From positions 434,001-498,000 of the forward strand of contig NW_027526486.1 in the NCBI RefSeq assembly GCF_052857255.1: DNA of 64,000 nucleotides, in the 5' to 3' direction. Of this stretch, positions 21,100 to 33,830 are shown piece by piece; the stretch's first letter is position 1, and each line of letters starts with the position of its first letter. Position numbers and translations under genes: made by a program. Below the pieces are notes generated by a model that was not told where the DNA came from, did not search any database, and saw only the letters and a program-made list of their open reading frames with translations. This stretch comes from Amblyomma americanum (Eukaryota > Arthropoda > Arachnida > Ixodida > Ixodidae).

Positions 21100-24000
21100 G
21101 TTTTGAGCCGGAATACAAGTTTTCGCGAGGTTCTGAGAGAAAAAGTTTACACCTTTCTCTCGTGTACTCTTCGACGACTTGTAAAATCGATGCTCGTGAA
21201 TCTTGCTAGTTTCGATCTAAAACTATTTATCCCGTTGTTTTGAGCCGGAATACAAGTTTTCGCGCAGTTCTGAGAGAAAACATTTACACCTTTTTCTCGT
21301 GTTCTCTTCGATGACTTGTAAAATCGATGCTCGTGAATCATGCTAGTTTCGATCTAAAACGGTGTATCCCGTTGTTTTGAGCCGGAATACAAGTTTTCGC
21401 GCAGTTCTGAGAGAAAAAGTTTACACCTTTCTCGCATCTACTCTTCGAAGACTTGTAAAATCGATGCTCGTGAATCTTGCTAGTTTCGATCTAAAACGAT
21501 GTATCCCGTTGTTTTGAGCCGGAATACAAGTTTTCGCGCAGTTCTGAGAGAAAAAGTTTACACCTTTCTCTCGTGTACTCTTCGACGACTTGTAAAATCG
21601 ATGCTCGTGAATCTTGCTAGTTTCGATCTAAAACGATGTATCCCGTAGTTTTGAGTCGGAATACAAGTTTTCACGCAGTTCTGAGAGTTAAAGCTTACAC
21701 CTTTCTCTCGTCTACTCTTCGAAGACTTGTGAAATCGATTCTCGTGAATCTTGCTAGATTCGATCTAAAGCGATCTATCTCGTTGTTTTGAGCCGGAATA
21801 CAAGTTTTTTCGAGGTTCTGAGAGAAAAAGTTTACACTTTTCTCTCGTGTACTCTTCGACGACTTGTAAAATCGATGCTCATGAATCTTGCTAGTTTCAA
21901 TCTAAAACTATTTATCCCGTTGTTTTGAGCCGGAATACAAGTTTTCGCGCAGTTCTGAGAGAAAACATTTACAGCTTTTTCTCGTCTACTATTCGACGAC
22001 TTGTAAAATCGATGCTCGTGAATCTTGCTAGTTTCGACCTAAAACGATGTATCCCGTTGTTCTGAGCCGGAATACAAGTTTTCGCGCAGTTGTGAGAGAA
22101 AAAGTTTACACCTTTCTCTCGTGTACTCTTCGACGACTTGTAAAATCGATGCTCGTGAATCATGCTAGTTTCGATCTAAAACGATGTATCCCGTTGTTTT
22201 GAGCCGGAATACAAGTTTTCGCGCAGTTCTGAGAGAAAAAGTTTACCCCTTTCTCTCGTGTACTCTTCGACCACTAGTAAAATCGATGCTCGTGAATCCT
22301 GCTAGTTTCGATCGAAAACGATATATCCTGTTGTTTTGAGCCGGAATACAAGTTTTCGCGCAGTTCGGAGAGAAAAAGTTTACACCTTTCTCTCGTGTAC
22401 TGTTCGACGACTTGTAAAATCGATGCTCGTGAATCTTGCTAGTTTTGACCTAAAACGACGAATCCCGTTGTTTTGAGCCGGAATACAAGTTTTCGCGCAG
22501 TTCTGAGAGAAAAAGTTTACACCTTTCTCTCGTCTAGTATTCGACGACTTGTAAAATCGATGCTCGTGAATCTTGCTAGTTTCGACCTAAAACGATGTAT
22601 CCCGTTGTTTTGAGCCGGAATACACGTTTTCGCGCAGTTCTGAGAGAAAAAGTTTACACCTTTCTCTCGTGTACTCTTCAACGACTTGACAAATCGATGC
22701 TCGTGAATCTTGCTAGTTTCAACCTAAAACGATGTATCCTTTTGTTTTGAGCCGGAATACAAGTTTTCGCGCAGTTCTGAGAGAAAAAGTTTACACCTTT
22801 CTCTCGTCTACTATTCGACGACTTGTAAAATCGATGCTCGTGAATCTTGCTAGTTTCGACCTAAAACGATGTATCCCTTTGTTTTGAGCCGGAATACAAG
22901 TTTTCGCGCAGTTCTGAGAGAAAAAGTTTACACCTTTCTCTCGCGTACTCTTCGACGACTTGTAAAATCGATGCTCGTGAATCATGCTAGTTTCGATCTA
23001 AAACGATGTATCCCGTTGTTTTGAGCCGGAATACAAGTTTTCGCGCAGTTCTGAAAGAAAAAGTTTACACCTTTCTCTCGTGTTCTCTTCGATGACTTGT
23101 AAAATCGATGCTCGTGAATCATGCTAGTTTCGATCTAAAACGGTGTATCCCGTTGTTTTGAGCCGGAATACAAGTTTTCGCGCAGTTCTGAGAGAAAAAG
23201 TTTACACCTTTCTCTCGTGTACTCTTCGACGACTTGTAAAATCGATGCTCGTGAATCTTGCTAGTTTCGATCTAAAACGATGTATCCCGTTGTTTTGAGT
23301 CGGAATACAAGTTTTCGCGCAGTTCTGAGAGTTAAAGTTTACACCTTTCTCTCGTCTACTCTTCGAAGACTTGTGAAATCGATTCTCGTGAATCTTGCTA
23401 TATTTGATCTAAAGCGATCTATCTCGTTGTTTTGAGCCGGAATACAAGTTTTCGCGAGGTTCTGAGAGAAAACGTTTACACCTTTCTCTCGTGTACTCTT
23501 CGACGACTTGTAAAATCGATGCTCGTGAATCTTGCTAGTTTCGATCTAAAACTATTTATCCCGTTGTTTTGAGCCGGAATACAAGTTTTCGCGCAGTTCT
23601 GAGAGAAAACATTTACACCTTTTTCTCGTCTACTATTCGACGACTTGTAAAATCGATGCTCGTGAATCTTGCTAGTTTCGACCTCAAACGATGTATCCCG
23701 TTGTTTTGAGCCGGAATACAAGTTTTCGCGCAGTTGTGAGAGAAAAAGTTTACACCTTTCTCTCATGTACTCTTCGACGACATGTAAAATCGATGCTCGT
23801 GAATCTTGCTAGTTTCGATCTAAAACGATGAATCTCGTTGTTTTGAACCGGAATACAAGTTTTCGCGCAGTTCTGAGAGAAAAAGTTTACACTTTTCTCT
23901 CGTCTACTATTCGACGACTCGTAAAATCGATGCTCGTGAATCTTGCTAGTTTCGACCTAAAACGATGTATCCCGTTGTTTTGAGCCGGAATAAATGTTTT

Positions 24001-24316
24001 CGCGCAGTTCTGAGAGAAAAAGTTTAGACCTTTCTCTCGTGTACTCTTCGACGACTTGTAAAATCGATGCTCGTGACTCTTGCTAGTTTAGATCTAAAAC
24101 GATGTATCCCATTGTTTTGAGCCGGAATACAAGTTTTCGCGCAGTTCTGAGAGAAAAAGTTTACACCTTTCTCTCGTCTACTATTCGACGACTTGTAAAA
24201 TCGATGCTCGTGAATCTTGCTAGTTTCGACCTAAAACGATGTATCCCTTCGTTTTGAGCCGGAATACAAGTTTTCGCGCAGTTCTGAGAGAAAAAGTTTA
24301 CACCTTTCTCTCGTGT
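21100..24316. repeat. large block, copy 1 (about 3.2 kb)
   Basis: Matches 24525-28151 in three colinear pieces: 21100-22297 at offset 3425 (25 monomers), 22298-23198 at 3699 (27), and 23199-24316 at 3836 (28, minus 1 bp after about 28125). Shared private variants include CCCGTAGTTTTGAG near 21643 and TTTTTTCGAGG near 21806. The first GAACCGG monomer of the window lies here, near 23846. No gene. Confidence 0.75.
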
Positions 24317-24524
24317 ACTCTTCGACGACTTGTAAAATCGATGCTCGTGAATCTTGCTAGTTTCGATCTAAAACGATGTATCCCGTTGTTTTGAGTCGGA
24401 ATACAAGTTTTCGCGCTGTTCTGAGAGTTAAAGTTTACACCTTTCTCTCGTCTACTCTTCGAAGACTTGTGAAATCGATTCTCGTGAATCTTGCTAGATT
24501 CGATCTAAAGCGATCTATCTCGTT

Positions 24525-27500
24525 GTTTTGAGCCGGAATACAAGTTTTCGCGAGGTTCTGAGAGAAAAAGTTTACACCTTTCTCTCGTGTACTCTTCGAC
24601 GACTTGTAAAATCGATGCTCGTGAATCTTGCTAGTTTCGATCTAAAACTATTTATCCCGTTGTTTTGAGCCGGAATACAAGTTTTCGCGCAGTTCTGAGA
24701 GAAAACATTTACACCTTTTTCTCGTGTTCTCTTCGATGACTTGTAAAATCGATGCTCGTGAATCATGCTAGTTTCGATCTAAAACGGTGTATCCCGTTGT
24801 TTTGAGCCGGAATACAAGTTTTCGCGCAGTTCTGAGAGAAAAAGTTTACACCTTTCTCGCATCTACTCTTCGAAGACTTGTAAAATCGATGCTCGTGAAT
24901 CTTGCTAGTTTCGATCTAAAACGATGTATCCCGTTGTTTTGAGCCGGAATACAAGTTTTCGCGCAGTTCTGAGAGAAAAAGTTTACACCTTTCTCTCGTG
25001 TACTCTTCGACGACTTGTAAAATCGATGCTCGTGAATCTTGCTAGTTTCGATCTAAAACGATGTATCCCGTAGTTTTGAGTCGGAATACAAGTTTTCACG
25101 CAGTTCTGAGAGTTAAAGCTTACACCTTTCTCTCGTCTACTCTTCGAAGACTTGTGAAATCGATTCTCGTGAATCTTGCTAGATTCGATCTAAAGCGATC
25201 TATCTCGTTGTTTTGAGCCGGAATACAAGTTTTTTCGAGGTTCTGAGAGAAAAAGTTTACACTTTTCTCTCGTGTACTCTTCGACGACTTATAAAATCGA
25301 TGCTCATGAATCTTGCTAGTTTCAATCTAAAACTATTTATCCCGTTGTTTTGAGCCGGAATACAAGTTTTCGCGCAGTTCTGAGAGAAAACATTTACAGC
25401 TTTTTCTCGTCTACTATTCGACGACTTGTAAAATCGATGCTCGTGAATCTTGCTAGTTTCGACCTAAAACGATGTATCCCGTTGTTTTGAGCCGGAATAC
25501 AAGTTTTCGCGCAGTTGTGAGAGAAAAAGTTTACACCTTTCTCTCGTGTACTCTTCGACGACTTGTAAAATCGATGCTCGTGAATCATGCTAGTTTCGAT
25601 CTAAAACGATGTATCCCGTTGTTTTGAGCCGGAATACAAGTTTTCGCGCAGTTCTGAGAGAAAAAGTTTACCCCTTTCTCTCGTGTACTCTTCGACCACT
25701 AGTAAAATCGATGCTCGTGAATCTTGCTAGTTTCAATCTAAAACGATGTATCCCATTGCTTTGAGCCGGAATACAAGTTTTCGCGCAGTTCTGAGAGAAA
25801 AAGTTTACACCTTTCTCTCGTCTACTATTCGACGACTTGTAAAATCGATGCTCGCGAATCTTGCTAGTTTCGACCTAAAACGATGTATCCCTTTGTTTTG
25901 AGCTGGAATACAAGTTTTCGCGCAGTTCTGAGAGAAAAAGTTTACACCTTTCTCTCGTGTACTCTTCGACGACATGTAAAATCGATGCTCGTGAATTTTG
26001 CTAGTTTCGATCTAAAACGATATATCCTGTTGTTTTGAGCCGGAATACAAGTTTTCGCGCAGTTCGGAGAGAAAAAGTTTACACCTTTCTCTCGTGTACT
26101 GTTCGACGACTTGTAAAATCGATGCTCGTGAATCTTGCTAGTTTTGACCTAAAACGACGAATCCCGTTGTTTTGAGCCGGAATACAAGTTTTCGCGCAGT
26201 TCTGAGAGAAAAAGTTTACACCTTTCTCTCGTCTAGTATTCGACGACTTGTAAAATCGATGCTCGTGAATCTTGCTAGTTTCGACCTAAAACGATGTATC
26301 CCGTTGTTTTGAGCCGGAATACACGTTTTCGCGCAGTTCTGAGAGAAAAAGTTTACACCTTTCTCTCGTGTACTCTTCGACGACTTGACAAATCGATGCT
26401 CGTGAATCTTGCTAGTTTCAACCTAAAACGATGTATCCTTTTGTTTTGAGCCGGAATACAAGTTTTCGCGCAGTTCTGAGAGAAAAAGTTTACACCTTTC
26501 TCTCGTCTACTATTCGACGACTTGTAAAATCGATGCTCGTGAATCTTGCTAGTTTCGACCTAAAACGATGTATCCCTTTGTTTTGAGCCGGAATACAAGT
26601 TTTCGCGCAGTTCTGAGAGAAAAAGTTTACACCTTTCTCTCGCGTACTCTTCGACGACTTGTAAAATCGATGCTCGTGAATCATGCTAGTTTCGATCTAA
26701 AACGATGTATCCCGTTGTTTTGAGCCGGAATACAAGTTTTCGCGCAGTTCTGAGAGAAAAAGTTTACACCTTTCTCTCGTGTTCTCTTCGATGACTTGTA
26801 AAATCGATGCTCGTGAATCATGCTAGTTTCGATCTAAAACGGTGTATCCCGTTGTTTTGAGCCGGAATACAAGTTTTCGCGCAGTTCTGAGAGAAAAAGT
26901 TTACACCTTTCTCTCATCTACTCTTCGAAGACTTGTAAATTCGATGCTCGTGAATCTTGCTAGTTTCGATCTAAAACGATGTATCCCGTTGTTTTGAGCC
27001 GGAATACAAGTTTTCGCGCAGTTCTGAGAGAAAAAGTTTACACCTTTCTCTCGTGTACTCTTCGACGACTTGTAAAATCGATGCTCGTGAATCTTGCTAG
27101 TTTCGATCTAAAACGATGTATCCCGTTGTTTTGAGTCGGAATACAAGTTTTCGCGCAGTTCTGAGAGTTAATGTTTACACCTTTCTCTCGTCTACTCTTC
27201 GAAGACTTGTGAAATCGATTCTCGTGAATCTTGCTATATTTGATCTAAAGCGATCTATCTCGTTGTTTTGAGCCGGAATACAAGTTTTCGCGAGGTTCTG
27301 AGAGAAAAAGTTTACACCTTTCTCTCGTGTACTCTTCGACGACTTGTAAAATCGATGCTCGTGAATCTTGCTAGTTTCGATCTAAAACTATTTATCCCGT
27401 TGTTTTGAGCCGGAATACAAGTTTTCGCGCAGTTCTGAGAGAAAACATTTACACCTTTTTCTCGTCTACTATTCGACGACTTGTAAAATCGATGCTCGTG

Positions 27501-28151
27501 AATCTTGCTAGTTTCGACCTCAAACGATGTATCCCGTTGTTTTGAGCCGGAATACAAGTTTTCGCGCAGTTGTGAGAGAAAAAGTTTACACCTTTCTCTC
27601 ATGTACTCTTCGACGACATGTAAAATCGATGCTCGTGAATCTTGCTAGTTTCGATCTAAAACGATGAATCCCGTTGTTTTGAACCGGAATACAAGTTTTC
27701 GCGCAGTTCTGAGAGAAAGAGTTTACACTTTTCTCTCGTCTACTATTCGACGACTCGTAAAATCGATGCTCGTGAATCTTGCTAGTTTCGACCTAAAACG
27801 ATGTATCCCGTTGTTTTGAGCCGGAATAAATGTTTTCGCGCAGTTCTGAGAGAAAAAGTTTAGACCTTTCTCTCGTGTACTCTTCGCCGACTAGTAAAAT
27901 CGATGCTCGTGAATCTTGCTAGTTTAGATCTAAAACGATGTATCCCATTGTTTTGAGCCGGAATACAAGTTTTCGCGCAGTTCTGAGAGAAAAAGTTTAC
28001 ACCTTTCTCTCGTCTACTATTCGACGACTTGTAAAATCGATGCTCGTGAATCTTGCTAGTTTCGACCTAAAACGATGTATCCCTTCGTTTTGAGCCGGAA
28101 TACAAGTTTTCGCGCAGTTCTGAGAAAAAAGTTTACACCTTTCTCTCGTGT
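24525..28151. repeat. large block, copy 2 (about 3.6 kb)
   Basis: Second copy of 21100-24316 with three extra whole monomers: 25723-25996 (274 bp, two monomers) and 26898-27034 (137 bp, one monomer). A 1-bp deletion near 28125 ends a stretch of more than 21 kb with no net length change. No gene. Confidence 0.75.
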
Positions 28152-31100
28152 ACTCTTTGACGACATGTAAAATCGATGCTCGTGAATTTTGCTAGTTTCG
28201 ATCTAAAACGATATATCCTGTTGTTTTGAGCCGGAATACATGTTTTCGCGCAGTCCGGAGAGAAAAAGTTTACACCTTTCTCTAGTCTACTATTCGAAGA
28301 CTTGTAAAATCGATGCTCGTGAATCTTGCTAGTTTCGATCTAAAACGATGTATCCCGTTGTTTTGAGCCGGAATACACGTTTTCGCGCAGTTCTGAGAGA
28401 AAAAGTTTACACCTTTCTCTCGTGTACTCTTCGACGACTTGACAAATCGATGCTCGTGAATCTTGCTAGTTTCGACCTAAAACGATGTATCCTTTTGCTT
28501 TGAGCCGGAATACAAGTTTTCGCGCAGTTCTGAGAGAAAAAGTTTACACCTTTCTCTTGTCTACTATTCGACGACTTGTAAAATCGATGCTCGTGAATCT
28601 TGCTAGTTTCGACCTTAAACGATGTATCCCTTTGTTTTGAGCCGGAATACAAGTTTTCGCGCAGTTCTGAGAGAAAAAGTTTACACCTTTCTCTCGCGTA
28701 CTCTTCGACGACTTGTAAAATCGATGCTCGTGAATTATGCTAGTTTCGATCTAAAACGATGTATCCCGTTGTTTTGAGCCGGAATACAAGTTTTCGCGCA
28801 GTTCTGAGAGAAAAAGTTTATACCTTTCTCTCGTGTTCTCTTCGATGACTTGTAAACTCGATGCTCGTGAATCATGCTAGTTTCGATCTAAAACGGTGTA
28901 TCCCGTTGTTTTGAGCCGGAATACAAGTTTTCGCGCAGTTCTGAGAGAAAAAGTTTACACCTTTCTCTCGTGTTCTCTTCGATGACTTGTAAAATCGATG
29001 CTCGTGAATCATGCTAGTTTCGATCTAAAACGGTGTATCCCGTTGTTTTGAGCCGGAATACAAGTTTTCGCGCAGTTCTGAGAGAAAAAGTTTACACCTT
29101 TCTCTCGTCTACTATTCGACGACTTCTAATAACGATGCTCGTGAATCTTGCTAGTTTTGATCTAAAACGAGGTAACCCGTTGTTTTGAGCCGGAATACAA
29201 GTTTTCGCGAGGTTCTGAGAGAAAAAGTTTACACCTTTCTCTCGTGTACTCTTCGACGAATTGTTAAATCGATGCTCGTGAATCTTGCTAGTTTCGATCT
29301 AAAACTATTTATCCCGTTGTTTTGAGCCGGAATACAAGTTTTCGCGCAGTTCTGAGAGAAAACATTTACACCTTTTTCTCGTCTACTATTCGACGACTTG
29401 TAAAATCGATGCTCGTAAATCTTGCTAGTTTCGACCTCAAACGATGTATCCCGTTGTTTTGAGCCGGAATACAAGTTTTCGCGCAGTTGTGAGAGAAAGA
29501 GTTTACACCTTTCTCTCGTGTACTCTTCGACGACATGTAAAATCGATGCTCGTGAATCTTGCTAGTTTCGATCTAAAACGATGAATCCCGTTGTTTTGAA
29601 CCGGAATACAAGTTTTCGCGCAGTTCTGAGAGAAAAAGTTTACACTTTTCTCTCGTCTACTATTCGACGACTCGTAAAATCGATGCTCGTGAATCTTGCT
29701 AGTTTCGACCTAAAACGATGTATCCCGTTGTTTTGAGCCGGAATAAATGTTTTCGCGCAGTTCTGAGAGAAAACGTTTACACCTTTCTCTCGTGTACTCT
29801 TCGACGACTTGTAAAATCGATGCTCGTGAATCTTGCTAGTTTCGATCTAAAACGATGTATCCCATTGTTTTGAGCCGGAATACAAGTTTTCGCGCAGTTC
29901 TGAGAGAAAAAGTTTACACCTTTCTCTCGTCTACTATTCGACGACTTGTAAAATCGATGCTCGTGAATCTTGCTAGTTTCGACCTAAAACGATGTATCTC
30001 TTTGTTTTGAGCCGTAATACAAGTTTTCGCGCAGTTCTGAGAGAAAAAGTTTACACCTTTCTCTCGTGTACTCTTTGACGACATGTAAAATCGATGCTCG
30101 TGAATTTTGCTAGTTTCGATCTAAAACGATATATCCTGTTGTTTTGAGCCGGAATACATGTTTTTGCGCAGTTCGGAGAGAAAAAGTTTACACCTTTCTC
30201 TCGTCTACTATTCGAAGACTTGTAAAATCGATGCTCGTGAATCTTGCTAGTTTCGATCTAAAACGATGTATCCCGTTGTTTTGAGCCGGAATACATGTTT
30301 TCGCGCAGGTTTTGAGAGAAAAAGTTTACACCTTTCTCTCGTGTACTCTTCGACGACTTGACAAATCGATGCTCGTGAATCTTGCTAGTTTCGACCTAAA
30401 ACGATGTATCCTTTTGTTTTGAGCCGGAATACAAGTTTTCGCGCAGTTCTGAGACAAAAAGTTTACACCTTTCTCTCGCGTACTCTTCGACGACTTGTAA
30501 AATCGATGCTCGTGAATCATGCTAGTTTCGATCTAAAACGATGTATGCCGTTGTTTTGAGCCGGAATACAAGTTTTCGCGCAGTGCTGAGAGAAAAAGTT
30601 TACACCTTTCTCTCGTGTTCTCTTCGATGACTTGTAAAATCGATGCTCGTGAATCATGCTAGTTTCGATCTAAAACGGTGTATCCCGTTGTTTTGAGCCG
30701 GAATACAAGTTTTCGCGCAGTTCTGAGAGAAAAAGTTTACACCTTTCTCTCGTGTACTCTTCGACGACTTGACAAATCGATGCTCGTGAATCTTGCTAGT
30801 TTCGACCTAAAACGATGTATCCTTTTGTTTTGAGCCGGAATACAAGTTTTCGCGCAGTTCTGAGAGAAAAAGTTTACACCTTTCTCTCGTCTACTATTCG
30901 ACGACTTGTAAAATCGATGCTCGTGAATCTTGCTAGTTTCGACCTAAAACGATGTATCCCTTTGTTTTGAGCCGGAATGCAAGTTTTCTCGCAGTTCTGA
31001 GAGAAAAAGTTTACACCTTTCTCTCATCTACTTTCGAAGACTTGTAAATTCGATGCTCGTGAATCTTGCTAGTTTCGATCTAAAACGATGTATCCCGTTG

Positions 31101-33776
31101 TTTTGAGCCGGAATACAAGTTTTCGCGCAGTTCTGAGAGAAAAAGTTTACACCTTTCTCTCGTGTACTCTTCGACGACTTGTAAAATCGATGCTCGTGAA
31201 TCTTGCTAGTTTCGATCTAAAACTATTTATCCCGTTGTTTTGAGCCGGAGTACAAGTTATCGCGCAGTTCTGAGAGAAAACATTTACACCTTTTTCTCGT
31301 CTACTATTCGACGACTTGTAAAATCGATGCTCGTGAATCTTGCTAGTTTCGACCTCAAACGATGTATCCCGTTGTTTTGAGCCGGAATACAAGTTTTCGC
31401 GCAGTTGTGAGAGAAAAAGTTTACACCTTTCTCTCGTGTACTCTTCGACGACATGTAAAATCGATGCTCGTGAATCTTGCTAGTTTCGATCTAAAACGAT
31501 GAATCCCGTTGTTTTGAACCGGAATACAAGTTTTCGCGCAGTTCTGAGAGAAAAAGTTTACACTTTTCTCTCGTCTACTATTCGACGACTCGTAAAATCG
31601 ATGCTCGTGAATCTCTCTAGTTTCGACCTAAAACGATGTATCCCGTTGTTTTGAGCCGGAATAAATGTTTTCGCGCAGTTCTGAGAGAAAAAGTTTACAG
31701 CTTTCTCTCGTGTACTCTTCGAAGACTTGTGAAATCGATTCTCGTGAATCTTGCTAGATTCGATCTAAAGCGATCTATCTCGTTGTTTTGAGCCGGAATA
31801 CAAGTTTTCCCGAGGTTCTGAGAGAAAAAGTTTACACCTTTCTCTCGTGTACTCTTCGACGACTTGTAAAATTGATGCTCGTGAATCTTGCTAGTTTCGA
31901 TCTAAAACTATTTATCCCGTTGTTTTGAGCCGGAATACAAGTTTTCGCGCAGTTCTGAGAGAAAACATTTACACCTTTTTCTCGTCTACTATTTGACGAC
32001 ATGTAAAATCGATGCTCGTGAATCTTGCTAGTTTCGACCTCAAACGATGTATCCCGTTGTTTTGAGCCGGAATACAAGTTTTCGCGCAGTTGTGAGAGAA
32101 AAAGTTTACACCTTTCTCTCGTGTACTCTTCGACGACATGTAAAATCGATGCTCGTGAATCTTGTTAGTTTCGATCTAAAACGATGAATCCCGTTGTTTT
32201 GAACCGGAATACAAGTTTTCGCGCAGTTCTGAGAGAAAACGTTTACACTTTTCTCTCGTCTACTATTCGACGACTCGTAAAATCGATGCTCGTGAATCTT
32301 GCTAGTTTCGACCTAAAACGATGTATCCCGTTGTTTTGAGCCGGAATAAATGTCTTCGCGCAGTTCTGAGAGAAAAAGTTTACACCTTTCTCTCGTGTAC
32401 TCTTCGACGACATGTAAAATCGATGCTCGTGAATCTTGCTAGTTTCGATCTAAAACGATGTATCCCATTGTTTTGAGCCGGAATACAAGTTTTCGCGCAG
32501 TTCTGAGAGAAAAAGTTTACACCTTTCTCTCGTCTACTATTCGACGACTTGTAAAATCGATGCTCGTGAATCTTGCTAGTTTTGACTTAAAATGATGTAT
32601 CCCTTTGTTTTGAGCCGGAATACAAGTTTTCGCGCAGTTCTGAGAGAAAAAGTTTACACCTTTCTCTCGTGTACTCTTTGACGACATGTAAAATCGATGC
32701 TCGTGAACTTTGCTAGTTTCGATCTAAAACGATATATCCTGTTGTTTTGAGCCGGAATACATGTTTTCGCGCAGTTCGGAGAGAAAAAGTTTACACCTTT
32801 CTCTCGTCTACTATTCGAAGACTTGTAAAATCGATGCTCGTGAATCTTGCTAGTTTCGACCTAAAACGATGTATCCTTTTGTTTTGAGCCGGAATACAAG
32901 TTTTCGCGCAGGTCTGAGAGAAAAAGTTTACACCTTTCTCTCGTGTACTCTTCGACGACTTGACAAATCGATGCTCGTGAATCTTGCTAGTTTCGACCTA
33001 AAACGATGTATCCTTTTGTTTTGAGCCGGAATACAAGTTTTCGCGCAGTTCTGAGAGAAAACGTTTACACCTTTCTCTCGTCTACTATTCGCCGACTTGT
33101 AAAATCGATGCTCGTGAATCTTGCTAGTTTCGACCTAAAACGATGTATCCCTTTGTTTTGAGCCGGAATACAAGTTTTCGCGCAGTTCTGAGAGAAAAAG
33201 TTTACACCTTTCTCTCGCGTACTCTTCGACGACTTGTAAAATCGATGCTCGTGAATCATGCTAGTTTCGATCTAAAACGATGTATCCCGTTGTTTTGAGC
33301 CGGAATACAAGTTTTCGCGCAGTTCGGAGAGAAAAAGTTTACACCTTTCTCTCATCTACTTTCGAAGACTTGTAAATTCGATGCTCGTGAATCTTGCTAG
33401 TTTCGATCTAAAACGATGTATCCCGTTGTTTTGAGCCGGAATACAAGTTTTCGCGCAGTTCTGAGAGAAAAAGTTTACACCTTTCTCTCGTCTACTCTTC
33501 GAAGACTTGTGAAATCGATTCTCGTGAATCTTGCTAGATTCGATCTAAAGCGATCTATCTCGTTGTTTTGAGCCGGAATACAAGTTTTCGCGAGGTTCTG
33601 AGACAAAAAGTTTACACCTTTCTCTCGTGTACTCTTTGACGACTTGTAAAATCGATGCTCGTGAATCTTGCTAGTTTCGATCTAAAACTATTTATCCCGT
33701 TGCTTTGAGCCGGAATACAAGTTTTCGCGCAGTTCTGAGAGTTAAAGTTTACACCTTTCTCTCGACTACTCTTCGA
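28152..33776. repeat. diverged satellite zone lacking variant a
   Basis: About 41 monomers in which no intact GAGTCGG monomer occurs. Only chimeras with an a-type right half are seen (31640-31776 and 33694-33830), plus an a-type downstream half near 33500. Weaker repeats are visible: 29223-29800 matches 31141-31718 (offset 1918, 14 monomers), and both match 31826-32403 (685 bp, 5 monomers, from the second). Offset 2603 (19 monomers) links about 29.8-30.3 kb to 32.4-32.9 kb. Small indels lie near 30309 (+1), 31031 (-1) and 33358 (-1). No gene. Confidence 0.7.
31640..31776 (+). repeat. chimeric monomer, other type to a type
   Basis: The left part has GAGCCGGAATAAATG, GAGAGAAAAAG and CGTGTACTC. 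From CTTCGAAGACTTGTGAAATC onward it is a type, with GATTCTCG and CTAGATTCG. The switch falls within about 31712-31723. Confidence 0.75.
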
Positions 33777-33830
33777 AGACTTGTGAAATCGATTCTCGTG
33801 AATCTTGCTAGATTCGATCTAAAGCGATCT
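33694..33830 (+). repeat. chimeric monomer, c-like start to a type
   Basis: It starts in the position normally held by c, after CTATTT, with TTGCTTTGAGCCGG. It becomes a type at GAGAGTTAAAG and stays a type to the end, where it leads into b. Confidence 0.75.
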
